DNA from: an uncultured Acidobacteriia bacterium
GTDB lineage: Bacteria > Acidobacteriota > Terriglobia > Bryobacterales > Bryobacteraceae
Direction: 5' to 3'
Assembly: GCA_903881085.1 (NCBI GenBank)
Contig: CAIRSA010000278.1
Coordinates: 1-37,468, forward strand
Length of the DNA stretch: 37,468 nt
In this document: piece by piece, positions 1 through 7,814 of the stretch
How the letters are laid out: every line of letters begins with the position of its first letter
Position numbering within the stretch: the first letter of the stretch is position 1
The notes under the pieces: model-generated
Told to the model about the DNA's origin: nothing
Database searches by the model: none
The model's input: the letters and a program-made list of their open reading frames with translations, nothing else
Translations under genes and position numbers: made by a program

Positions 1-103
1 CGGTCCGTCCCCTCCGTCCCTCAGGTCCTCGTTTGATTCCAATCGACTTTTTTTCATTGGGCTGAGTCTTTATGATTGGAGATAAAGGAGTGGCCCCCAA
101 ACC

Positions 104-652
104 TTGATCTTTCGGGAAATCGAAGATAGGGATCTGATTGGGAAAGCACGGGAAGGCGACGTTGATGCCTATAACCTGTTGGTTTCACGATGGGAGAAGC
201 GTGTCTTCAATTACATATTGAAGCTCGTGGGGAATCGCGAGGACGCCATGGACTTGTGCCAGGACGTTTTCCTCAAGGCGTATCAGAACCTGCGAAAGCT
301 GGAAGACACGGCCAAGTTTGCCGGATGGCTCTTCCGCATCGCCCACAACGAATCGTATTCGCTGCTCAGGAAGAACCGTCCCGAAGAAGAGCTTGGGCCC
401 GAACTCGCCCCGCCTTCGCAAGGGACGCGCATGCTGCCGGTGGAAACCACCTTGGCAGTTGCGGCGGCGATGAAACGGCTGAGTGGCGAGCAGCGCGAAG
501 CGGTGGTTCTGAAAGTTTACGAAGGGTTCAAATTCGAGGAGATGGCTGTGATTTTGGATTGCCCCGTTTCAACCGTAAAATCCCGCGTCTATGCCGGCCT
601 TGAGAACCTGAAGGACATTCTGGCTCCAGTCAATGCAAGAGGTGGAAGATGA
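104..652 (+). CDS. ECF-family RNA polymerase sigma factor
   Basis: Extracytoplasmic-function sigma factor of 182 residues, a normal length for the family. Region 2 (about residues 17-88) carries the DAMDLCQDVFLKAY core-binding helix and the GWLFRIAHN segment. Region 4 (about 123-175) is a C-terminal helix-turn-helix reading RLSGEQREAV, FEEMAVILDCPVSTVKSR. The start is a TTG; the AAAGGAG at 84-90 lies 13 bases upstream, a rather long spacing, and no in-frame ATG lies closer. The stop overlaps the anti-sigma gene by four bases (ATGA), so the two are translationally coupled. Its position as first gene of the secretion operon suggests it controls that operon, but no target promoter was identified. 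A TATGAT at 71-76 could be a -10 element, without a convincing -35. Confidence 0.93.
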   Translation: MIFREIEDRDLIGKAREGDVDAYNLLVSRWEKRVFNYILKLVGNREDAMDLCQDVFLKAYQNLRKLEDTAKFAGWLFRIAHNESYSLLRKNRPEEELGPELAPPSQGTRMLPVETTLAVAAAMKRLSGEQREAVVLKVYEGFKFEEMAVILDCPVSTVKSRVYAGLENLKDILAPVNARGGR

Positions 653-1242
653 ACTGCGCACCTGACGATCTGAAAGATCTGTTTTTTGGCGAGCTGGACC
701 CCCGCGAACGCAAGCGGGTGGAAGAGCACCTGCCGAAATGCCTTTCCTGCCAACACGAATATGACCGGCTACAGTTGACCCAAACAGCACTGTTGAGCGT
801 GCGCGAAGAGGAACTGCCACGCCGCATCGCCTTTGTATCGGATAAAGTCTTCGAACCCCGCTGGTATCAAAAATTGTGGAACTCCGGCCCAAAGCTCGGC
901 TTTGCCGGAGCGGCGATGCTCTCCTGCGCCATTCTGGTTCATGGGCTGGCGCCGGCGCATGGTAGCCAAACCGCCTCGCCAACAACTGACCCGGCAGTAA
1001 TCCAGGCGATGGTACAACAAGAGGTCAACCGCCGCGTGGAGCTGGAAGTAAAGAAGGTCTCCGCCGAATACGAAGCGCGCGGTGAAGCGAAGCTGCAGCG
1101 GGCCATGACCGAGCAACGCAAAGAGCTGGATTTTGACCGCCGGGCGGACATGATGGCATTGGAAGCAAACTATACCGTCCTGCAAAAGAAGTTGAACTCG
1201 TGGCGCCTGGCATCGGCGGAAGTTCCAGAGGCCGGTCAATGA
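649..1242 (+). CDS. Zinc-finger anti-sigma factor (zf-HC2 type)
   Basis: Membrane-anchored anti-sigma factor of 197 residues, expected to bind and inhibit the sigma factor encoded immediately upstream. The N-terminal cytoplasmic domain has the zinc-binding signature H27-x3-C31-x2-C34, with a further Cys at residue 3. A hydrophobic segment at about 83-101 is the likely single membrane span. Residues about 120-190 are rich in Glu, Lys and Arg and look like a periplasmic coiled coil. The gene overlaps both neighbours by ATGA, so sigma factor, anti-sigma factor and the next protein are made together. The signal sensed by the periplasmic part cannot be read from the sequence. Confidence 0.85.
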   Translation: MNCAPDDLKDLFFGELDPRERKRVEEHLPKCLSCQHEYDRLQLTQTALLSVREEELPRRIAFVSDKVFEPRWYQKLWNSGPKLGFAGAAMLSCAILVHGLAPAHGSQTASPTTDPAVIQAMVQQEVNRRVELEVKKVSAEYEARGEAKLQRAMTEQRKELDFDRRADMMALEANYTVLQKKLNSWRLASAEVPEAGQ

Positions 1243-1784
1243 GACGGACCCTTGCAGTCCTGGCTGTCGCCGCGTCGATCGCCTTTGCGGCTAAAGCGGC
1301 CAAAACGGTGTCGCGCACAAGCATGGTTGCGGTCGAAAAGAGTTTCGACAAGAGCCTGCGTGCGATCATTCCCGACGACCCTTATGGCCTTCTCAGCTTC
1401 ACCCAAGGCGTTTATCTGGAAAACTACGGAGCCGTGTTCGTAGCTGAAGTGAACCTCTCGGAGGGCGGGGCCGCGACTCCGTTCCGGCAGGTGATTCCGA
1501 AAGAGACGCTGGAGAAAGTCCGCGCAACTAAATTGGAGCGTCTGCCTAAATTGAGGAAGGCCATGCAGAATATGCTGCTTGCTTCCGCTGCCATGCTCGA
1601 CTCCGTGCCCGCCAATGAAAGAATTGCCATCGGAGTATCGCTTTTCAATTATCCCGGTGAAATTGCCGCCGGCCTGCCCGCACAGATCTTAATGGAAGCC
1701 CCGCGCGGAGCACTCGTCGAGTTGCAGACAGGAAAACGCGACCGCGCCACGATCGATTCCGTAATCAGGGTTCAAGAGTTTTGA
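1239..1784 (+). CDS. Exported protein of unknown function
   Basis: Protein of 181 residues that I do not recognise. The start chosen is the ATG at 1239, overlapping the anti-sigma stop as ATGA. It gives a clean signal peptide (RR, then a hydrophobic AVLAVAASIAFA core, probable cleavage near residue 20). A longer reading from GTG at 1200 would bury that signal. The mature part is soluble and mixed alpha/beta, with no cysteine motif or repeat. Its stop overlaps the gspE TTG start. Being third in the sigma/anti-sigma/T2SS operon suggests a periplasmic role in sensing or assembly, which is inference only. Confidence 0.75.
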   Translation: MRRTLAVLAVAASIAFAAKAAKTVSRTSMVAVEKSFDKSLRAIIPDDPYGLLSFTQGVYLENYGAVFVAEVNLSEGGAATPFRQVIPKETLEKVRATKLERLPKLRKAMQNMLLASAAMLDSVPANERIAIGVSLFNYPGEIAAGLPAQILMEAPRGALVELQTGKRDRATIDSVIRVQEF

Positions 1785-3424
1785 AACAGCGCCTTGGTGA
1801 GCTACTCATCGCCCGCCGGTTGATCTCGGCGGAAGATCTCGAGCGTGCGCTCGAACTTCAAAAAGATCGCGGCGACAAGCTGGGCAAGATCCTTGTCGAC
1901 CTGGGCTTCATCGCCGTGCGCGATGTGCTGGCCGCACTAAGCGAACAGCTCTCCATTCCGGTTGTCGCCATCGAAGGCCCGCCGCCGGCCATCCCTGAAG
2001 CCGAAGGCCTTTCAGGGCGCTTCCTGCGGCAGTTCAAATGCATTCCGGTTGGCATGGCCGATTCGGCGCTTACGCTGGCCATGGCCGATCCGCTGGACTT
2101 CGAGACCATCGCCGCGGTCAACGGCTTCACCGGCCTCAAGATCAACCCCGTGCTCGCTTTGGAGCAGGAGATCCTCGATTCGATCGACAAGTATTACGGC
2201 GAAGCGGCGCGGCCCGATACCGACATGGGCGACGGCGGCGCGCAAGCCACTGAGGATCTGGAACACTTGCGCGACATGGCGAGCGAAGCGCCAGTCATCC
2301 GCCTGGTGAACGCCATGATTGCCGGCGCCGTAGAGAGCCGGGCGAGCGATATCCACATTGAGCCGTTCGAAAAAGAGTTTCGTATCCGCTACCGTATTGA
2401 CGGCGTGCTCTACCTGCAAGAGCAGCCGCCCAGAGATCTGAAAGCGGCCATGATTTCCCGAGTGAAACTCATGGCCAAGTTAAACATCGCCGAGCGCCGG
2501 CTCCCGCAAGACGGCCGTATCAAAGTAAAGACGCTCGGCCGCGAAGTGGACTTGCGCGTATCTACGCTGCCAACGCTGTATGGCGAAAGCGTCGTGATGC
2601 GCCTGCTGGACCGGTCGGCTGGAGATTTTTACGATCTCCGCCGCCTTGGGTTCACTGATTACATGTTGTCGCGGATGGAGTATTACACCTCGCTTCCGCA
2701 CGGCATCTTTCTTGTCACCGGTCCAACCGGAAGCGGCAAGTCCACTACGCTGTATTCGGCGCTGAAACGCATCAATCAGCCCGACAAAAAGATCATCACC
2801 ATCGAAGACCCGGTGGAATATCAGATGGACGGCATCAACCAGATCCACGTCAATCCGCAGATCGGCCTGACGTTCGCCGCCGGCATCCGCCACATTGTGC
2901 GCCAGGATCCAGACGTGATCATGATCGGAGAAATCCGTGACCGCGAAACAGCCGACATCGCCATCCGCAGCGCACTCACCGGCCACTTTGTATTTTCCAC
3001 GCTGCACACCAACGACGCCCCCAGCGCCATCACGCGCATGACGGACATGGGCGTGGAAAACTATCTCATCACCTCATCGCTGGTCAGCGTGCTGGCGCAG
3101 CGCCTGGTGCGCGTCATCTGCCCGAACTGCAAGCGCGAAGACGGCCATCGCATTTCGCCCGAAGGAGAATCCATCCTCACGTATCGCGGCACGGGCTGCG
3201 AAAGCTGCCATGGTTTTGGCTACAAGGGTCGAGTAGGTATTTTTGAGTTGATGGAATTGAACGACGAAATTCGCAAGCTGATCATGAAAAACTCCGACGC
3301 TGCCGACATCACGGTGGCTGCGCGCAAGAACGGCATGCATACGCTGCGCGAAGACGGCTGGCACAAAGTAGCCACCGGCGTCACCACGGCTGACGAAGTG
3401 CTTCGCGTCACGCAGGAGTTCTAA
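1781..3424 (+). CDS. gspE: Type II secretion system ATPase GspE
   Basis: Cytoplasmic hexameric ATPase that powers pseudopilus assembly. It has 547 residues. An N-terminal MshEN/N1E domain (about 1-140) contacts the inner-membrane platform. The catalytic part shows Walker A GPTGSGKST (314-322), Asp box IEDPVEY (341-347), Walker B VIMIGEIRD (379-387) and His box STLHTND (406-412). A zinc-binding tetracysteine is present (C447, C450, C473, C476), typical of GspE and PilB. The TTG start overlaps the previous stop as TTGA, the same arrangement as at other junctions here. Type IV pilus PilB is the main alternative, but the following gspF-K and gspD genes favour T2SS. Confidence 0.95.
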   Translation: MKQRLGELLIARRLISAEDLERALELQKDRGDKLGKILVDLGFIAVRDVLAALSEQLSIPVVAIEGPPPAIPEAEGLSGRFLRQFKCIPVGMADSALTLAMADPLDFETIAAVNGFTGLKINPVLALEQEILDSIDKYYGEAARPDTDMGDGGAQATEDLEHLRDMASEAPVIRLVNAMIAGAVESRASDIHIEPFEKEFRIRYRIDGVLYLQEQPPRDLKAAMISRVKLMAKLNIAERRLPQDGRIKVKTLGREVDLRVSTLPTLYGESVVMRLLDRSAGDFYDLRRLGFTDYMLSRMEYYTSLPHGIFLVTGPTGSGKSTTLYSALKRINQPDKKIITIEDPVEYQMDGINQIHVNPQIGLTFAAGIRHIVRQDPDVIMIGEIRDRETADIAIRSALTGHFVFSTLHTNDAPSAITRMTDMGVENYLITSSLVSVLAQRLVRVICPNCKREDGHRISPEGESILTYRGTGCESCHGFGYKGRVGIFELMELNDEIRKLIMKNSDAADITVAARKNGMHTLREDGWHKVATGVTTADEVLRVTQEF

Positions 3425-3428
3425 CCAA

Positions 3429-4637
3429 GTGACCACCTACTTCTTCAAAGCGGTCGCCTCCGATGGCAAAGTGCGCACGGGAACATTCCCGGCGGAAAAC
3501 GACAAAGCCGTCGCTAAAGAACTTCGCCGCCAGGGCCTGACCCCGGTCTACGTCGGGCTGGAACAGAAGAAGTCGTTTGAACTGAAATTGCCCACCCTGG
3601 GCGCGGCCAAACGTAAAGATGTTTTGTTCTTTACGCAGGAACTGGCAACGTTGTTAAACGCCGGCGTGCCGCTTGATCGCGCGCTCAGCATCACAACGGA
3701 GTTGACCGAAAAGCCGCAGTTCCGCGGCGTACTGCTCGACGTGCTGCGCGTAGTAAAGGGCGGCCGCACGCTGGCCGACAGTCTGGGCACGCATCCGGAA
3801 TACTTTGGCGAACTGTTTGTGAACATGGTACGCGCCGGCGAAGCCTCGGGCTCGCTGGCGATTGTGTTTGAACAGTTGAGCGAATTTGAAAAGACGCGAG
3901 ATGAGCTGCGCAGCTACATCATTTCGTCGATGATCTATCCGGCCTTGTTAACACTGGTCGGACTCAGTTCTGTTTTTCTACTCATGACTTTCGTTGTACC
4001 GCGATTCGCAGCTGTATTCGAACAGTCTCGTATGCAGATCCCTACTCCCACTCGGATCATGCTGGAAACGAGCCGGTTCCTGCAGTCGTACGCCTGGATC
4101 GCGGCGTTAGCGGTGGCGATTCTGGTGATCACTCATCAGACGTACATCCGCACTGTGGAGGGGCGCTTATGGTGGGATACATTCCGCCTGCGCCTACCTC
4201 TCATTGGCGAAGCGATGCGCAAAGCGGAAACCGCCCGCTTTGCCCGCGCCATGGCCACGCTGGTGGCCAACTCCGTTCCGCTGGTGCAGTCCATTGGAAT
4301 CGCCGGCGCAATTTTGAATAATAGGAAGATAGCGGGAGCCTTGGAATCGGTGGCGCAGGGCGTGAAGCGCGGCGAAGGAATTTCAGGGCCGCTACGCAAG
4401 ACCGGCCAGTTCCCCGCACTTGCGGGACATCTGTTGAGCGTAGGCGAAGAGACCGGCCGGCTCGATAAAATGTTTGCCCGCATGGCTGAAATCTACGAGG
4501 ACGAAACACGCGCTTCCATCAAGCGCTTCACATCGCTCTTCGAACCTGTAGTAATCCTGGTAATGGGTGTGCTGATAGGTGCACTCATTTTGAGCTTGAT
4601 GATGGCAATCACGAGTATTAACGAGGTGGCAGTATGA
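3429..4637 (+). CDS. gspF: Type II secretion inner-membrane platform protein GspF
   Basis: Polytopic inner-membrane protein of 402 residues, the usual length. It forms the platform that couples GspE to pseudopilus assembly. Two T2SSF repeats are visible: one around residues 65-190 (FFTQELATLLNAGVPLDRAL) and one around 265-395 (ARFARAMATLVANSVPLVQS), each ending in membrane segments. Hydrophobic spans lie near 168-190, 218-237 and 375-397. It starts with GTG four bases after the gspE stop and overlaps gspG by ATGA. Confidence 0.94.
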   Translation: MTTYFFKAVASDGKVRTGTFPAENDKAVAKELRRQGLTPVYVGLEQKKSFELKLPTLGAAKRKDVLFFTQELATLLNAGVPLDRALSITTELTEKPQFRGVLLDVLRVVKGGRTLADSLGTHPEYFGELFVNMVRAGEASGSLAIVFEQLSEFEKTRDELRSYIISSMIYPALLTLVGLSSVFLLMTFVVPRFAAVFEQSRMQIPTPTRIMLETSRFLQSYAWIAALAVAILVITHQTYIRTVEGRLWWDTFRLRLPLIGEAMRKAETARFARAMATLVANSVPLVQSIGIAGAILNNRKIAGALESVAQGVKRGEGISGPLRKTGQFPALAGHLLSVGEETGRLDKMFARMAEIYEDETRASIKRFTSLFEPVVILVMGVLIGALILSLMMAITSINEVAV

Positions 4638-5074
4638 AGATTTCCGAAAGACGAAGAAGATCGCAAAGCGGCTTGACGTTGATTGAAATGCTGGTCGTCG
4701 TGACGATCATCGCATTGTTCGCCGCAATCGTTGGACCCGCAATGTTCAAGCAAGGGGATAAGGCCCGTGTCGTTGCGGCGCGCGCGCAAATGAACTCCTT
4801 TATGACCGCGCTGGGGTCCTACAAACTCGACACCGGGATGTTCCCGACAACCGAGCAAGGCCTGCAAGCGTTGCGCGAACGGCCTGCGGGCCTTGGGCAA
4901 TGGAACGGGCCGTACCTGCCGAAAGAGGTTCCCACCGATCCGTGGAACCACCCCTTCGTCTACAAGTTCCCGGGTGAGCACGGCGATGAGCCAGATATCG
5001 TCAGCTATGGTGCCGACGGCCAACCCGGCGGTACCGACATCGCGGAAGATATCGTCAGCTGGAAAAGCAAGTGA
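4634..5074 (+). CDS. gspG: Major pseudopilin GspG
   Basis: Major pseudopilin of 146 residues. The class III prepilin leader is short and basic and ends at G13. It is followed by LTLIEMLVVVTIIALFAAIV, with the conserved Glu at mature position 5. The C-terminal domain has the T2SSG signature: PTTEQGLQAL, PYLPKEVPTDPWNHPFVYK and an acidic tail SYGADGQPGGTDIAEDI that matches the calcium-binding loop of GspG. A prepilin peptidase (GspO) is needed for processing and is not in this window. It overlaps gspF and the next gene by four bases. Confidence 0.96.
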   Translation: MKISERRRRSQSGLTLIEMLVVVTIIALFAAIVGPAMFKQGDKARVVAARAQMNSFMTALGSYKLDTGMFPTTEQGLQALRERPAGLGQWNGPYLPKEVPTDPWNHPFVYKFPGEHGDEPDIVSYGADGQPGGTDIAEDIVSWKSK

Positions 5075-5556
5075 AACGCGGTGCCTCCGAATCCGGCCTC
5101 ACCCTGATGGAGATGCTGGTGGTGGTAGCCATCGCCAGCCTCATGATCGGCATCAGTTTTCCAGCCATCACCTCGGGCATCGATTCGTTGCGCATCAATA
5201 CCGCCTGCGATTCCATCGTCAGCTTCCTGAACAGCGGCCTTACGCGCGCCGAACGGCGTCAAATGGTGGTGGAAGTAACCATCCTGCGCGCGGAGCGCAC
5301 GATAGCGATGCGCACGCCCGACGCTTCGTTCGTGAAAGAGATGTCTCTGCCTGAGGGCATAACCATCGAGCGCATTCTGCCGGAAGCCATGGGTGTGGAC
5401 GAAAACACCCCGCGCCGCTTTCTCATCTTTCCTGGCGGCGTCATGCCGCGCGTTGGCGTGGAACTGGTGAACCGGCGTGGCGTCCATCGCATTGTGCGCA
5501 TCGATCCTATCACCGGCGTCCCGCAGATTGAACGGCCAGAGGATGCTCCTAGATGA
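5071..5556 (+). CDS. gspH: Minor pseudopilin GspH-like protein
   Basis: Minor pseudopilin of 161 residues with prepilin leader MKRGASESG, cleavage expected after G9, then LTLMEMLVVVAIASLMIGI with Glu at mature position 5. The rest is a GspH/FimT-like globular domain containing SFLNSGLTRAERRQMVVEVTI. GTG start overlaps the gspG stop (GTGA), and the end overlaps gspI (ATGA). The H assignment rests on gene order and the FimT-like region; sequence beyond the leader is divergent in this family. Confidence 0.85.
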   Translation: MKRGASESGLTLMEMLVVVAIASLMIGISFPAITSGIDSLRINTACDSIVSFLNSGLTRAERRQMVVEVTILRAERTIAMRTPDASFVKEMSLPEGITIERILPEAMGVDENTPRRFLIFPGGVMPRVGVELVNRRGVHRIVRIDPITGVPQIERPEDAPR

Positions 5557-5993
5557 ACCGCCGCGGCTTCACGCTACTCGAAGTTCTGGTCGCTACCATG
5601 GTGATGGCGATTGCCGTGGCTGGCCTGCTCGGATCGCTGTCATCGTCGATGCGCAATGCCGCCCGGCTCACCGAGCGCGACCGCGCGGCCATGCTGGCGA
5701 AACAAAAGATGGACGAATTGTTGTTGATGGACAACCTGCCCAAACTGACTCCCATCGATGGCATGTTTGACCCGGCTACCATCGGCGGCACGGAGGCCGG
5801 CTGGCGCGCCCGCCTCTCGCCATTTGAATCGCAGATGCCGCCAGCTCCAGGACAGGGGTTTCTTGAGCGGATCGAAATGGAAGTGTGGTGGAAGGTTGGC
5901 GACGAGACCAGGAAGTTCTCCATGGATGGCTACAGAAAAGGCATTTTGAAACCAGCCGACCTGGGCATGGGTATGGGAATGGCGGGGCGATGA
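5553..5993 (+). CDS. gspI: Minor pseudopilin GspI-like protein
   Basis: Minor pseudopilin of 146 residues with a very short prepilin leader MNRRG, cleavage after G5, then FTLLEVLVATMVMAIAVAGL. The size, the leader and the position between gspH and gspJ fit GspI, which nucleates the pseudopilus tip with J and K. A Met/Gly-rich end (GMGMGMAGR) is unusual. ATGA overlaps at both ends. Confidence 0.85.
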   Translation: MNRRGFTLLEVLVATMVMAIAVAGLLGSLSSSMRNAARLTERDRAAMLAKQKMDELLLMDNLPKLTPIDGMFDPATIGGTEAGWRARLSPFESQMPPAPGQGFLERIEMEVWWKVGDETRKFSMDGYRKGILKPADLGMGMGMAGR

Positions 5994-6733
5994 GAAGACA
6001 CACGCAATCCGGCGTAACGCTCATGGAGATGATGATCTCCATGGTGCTGCTGAGTTTCCTCTCCCTGGGTATTTTGTTTTCCATGCGCGTTGGCCTCCAG
6101 GCGATGGATAAGGCCAACACGCGCCTGATGTCGAACCGCCGCGTGATTGGCGCGCAACGTGTGCTGGAACAGCAGATCCGCGGCTTGATGCTGGTTACCG
6201 CGGACTGTTCGGCCAATGATGGACAATCGGTCTCGACCCGTATTCCCTTTTTCCAGGGCACACCTCAAGTCATGCGCCTGGTATCCAGCTACTCGCTCGA
6301 AGAGGCTTCGCGCGGTCTGCCGCACATCCTGGAATTTATGATTATTCCCGGTGCCGAAAACGTGGGCGTTCGCCTGGTTGTGAATGAGTATCTGTACACC
6401 GGCCCGCGCAGCACGGGAAGTTTTTGTCTCGGCGTTGGGCAGGACCCGATGACCGGACTTAGCGGCCCGATTTTCCGCCCTGCGGAGCCGAGGCCAACAT
6501 CGTTCGTCCTGGCCGACAAACTGGCCTCGTGCCGCTTTGTGTATCGCGAATACCTGAATCAGCAGGTACCGCCCATTGAGCGCTGGCTGCCGGCGTGGAT
6601 CAAGCCGGAGATGCCTTCGGCAATACGCGTGGAGATGACCCCACTTGATTCCGGCCCGTCGTCACTGCATGTGATGAGCGTCACACTGCCTGTGCGCGTG
6701 GATAAGGATCCAATGAAAGTTTATGGCGATTAG
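5990..6733 (+). CDS. gspJ: Minor pseudopilin GspJ-like protein
   Basis: Minor pseudopilin of 247 residues. The ATG at 5990 overlaps the gspI stop as ATGA and gives leader MRRHTQSG, cleavage after G8, then VTLMEMMISMVLLSFLSLGI. A reading frame open further upstream (from 5885) would put 35 extra residues before the leader and is rejected. Length and position fit GspJ of the I-J-K tip complex. Confidence 0.86.
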   Translation: MRRHTQSGVTLMEMMISMVLLSFLSLGILFSMRVGLQAMDKANTRLMSNRRVIGAQRVLEQQIRGLMLVTADCSANDGQSVSTRIPFFQGTPQVMRLVSSYSLEEASRGLPHILEFMIIPGAENVGVRLVVNEYLYTGPRSTGSFCLGVGQDPMTGLSGPIFRPAEPRPTSFVLADKLASCRFVYREYLNQQVPPIERWLPAWIKPEMPSAIRVEMTPLDSGPSSLHVMSVTLPVRVDKDPMKVYGD

Positions 6734-6767
6734 GCCCAGTCTCGCAATGCTTTTAAGCAACTGCTCT

Positions 6768-6840
6768 GGCAGGCGAAACCGCCTGCCCCACCATTGCAAA
6801 CACTGCCTGTCCGTGGGTGGCGCAGGCGATTCGCCTGTGC
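6768..6840 (+). repeat. Inverted pair of REP-like hairpins between gspJ and gspK
   Basis: Two copies of a GC-rich palindromic unit lie head to head with 22 bases between them. Copy A (6768-6792) is a hairpin GGCAGGCG-AAAC-CGCCTGCC followed by CCACC. Copy B (6815-6840) is GGGTGG followed by a hairpin GCAGGCG-ATT-CGCCTGT. The reverse complement of copy B matches copy A apart from a few positions. A third copy lies at 16328-16353. The arrangement resembles BIME-type pairs of REP elements in other bacteria. Confidence 0.75.
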
Positions 6841-6842
6841 AA

Positions 6843-7814
6843 ATGCTAACAACAGAAGCCGGCGGAGCCCTGCTCGCCGTCCTCTGGCTCTCCGCCGCAC
6901 TCACCGCCATCGCCTTCTCCGTAGCAACAACCGTCCGCGGCGAAACCGACCGCACCGCCAGCGTCGTAGACCAGACCCGCGCCTATTACCTGGCCACCGC
7001 CGGAATCGACCGCGCATTGCTCTACATCAGCTGGGGCCCGGGCAACCGCACTCCCGATGGCAGACCTCAATACTACGAGCCCGGCATGTCGCGCCTGCGC
7101 TTTGAATTCCCCACAGGCTTTGCCGAAGTCGAAATCATCCCCGAAACCTCACGCATGAACATCAATCAGGCGCGCCCGGAAGAGCTGATGCGCCTGATGC
7201 TGGCCGCAGGCGTGGAACAAACGCAGGCAGGCGTAATCGTCGAAGCGATCATGGATTGGCGGACACCCTTGCCGCCTTCCGCAGTCGGGCCGTTGGACCA
7301 GTATTATCTCTCGCGGCAGCCGTCTTTCCGCGCCCGCCACGCGTCTTTTGAAGAGGTTGAGGAAGTTTTGCTGCTTCGAGGAATGACCCCTGAATTGTTT
7401 TATGGCTCCTATCAACGAATGCCCGATGGCAAGATGCTGCCCATCGGCGGATTGAAGGACATGCTGTCCCCCTATGGCTCCATGGGCTCGTACGACGTAA
7501 ACACCGCAGCGCCGGCATTGTTGCTTGCCGCGGGCGTACCACAGGAAGCGATTGCAGCAATTATTGAGCGCCGTAACCGCGCGCCGTTTGTGAATCCGGG
7601 CGAACTTGGGCAGCTCGGCCCGGCCGCGGCCCACTTGCGAATCGGCGGCAACACGATCTTCACGCTGCGCTCCACAGCCAACATCCGGTTGCCTGACGGC
7701 AGACCTTCCGATGTGTTCCGCTCCGTGGCCACGACGGTCCAATTTCCGCGCAAGCCTGGCTATGTTAAGACATATGAAACTCTCCGCTGGTATGACAATG
7801 CGGGCACACGCTGA
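6843..7814 (+). CDS. gspK: Minor pseudopilin GspK
   Basis: GspK-type minor pseudopilin, 323 residues from the ATG at 6843. The leader MLTTEAG is followed by GALLAVLWLSAALTAIAFSV. As usual for GspK there is no Glu at mature position 5. The helical domain and helix-hairpin-helix-like segments follow (NINQARPEELMRLMLAAGV, VNTAAPALLLAAGVP, RAPFVNPGELGQL). The same frame is open from an ATG at 6723 overlapping the gspJ end, which would add 40 residues encoded by the REP-like hairpin pair. The 6843 start gives the expected length and leader, so I prefer it, although no strong ribosome site precedes it. Confidence 0.88.
   Translation: MLTTEAGGALLAVLWLSAALTAIAFSVATTVRGETDRTASVVDQTRAYYLATAGIDRALLYISWGPGNRTPDGRPQYYEPGMSRLRFEFPTGFAEVEIIPETSRMNINQARPEELMRLMLAAGVEQTQAGVIVEAIMDWRTPLPPSAVGPLDQYYLSRQPSFRARHASFEEVEEVLLLRGMTPELFYGSYQRMPDGKMLPIGGLKDMLSPYGSMGSYDVNTAAPALLLAAGVPQEAIAAIIERRNRAPFVNPGELGQLGPAAAHLRIGGNTIFTLRSTANIRLPDGRPSDVFRSVATTVQFPRKPGYVKTYETLRWYDNAGTR

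Noticed and set aside
2012..2419. Minus-strand frames inside the gsp genes
   Set aside because: They lie antisense to well-identified T2SS genes and reflect high third-position GC rather than real coding.
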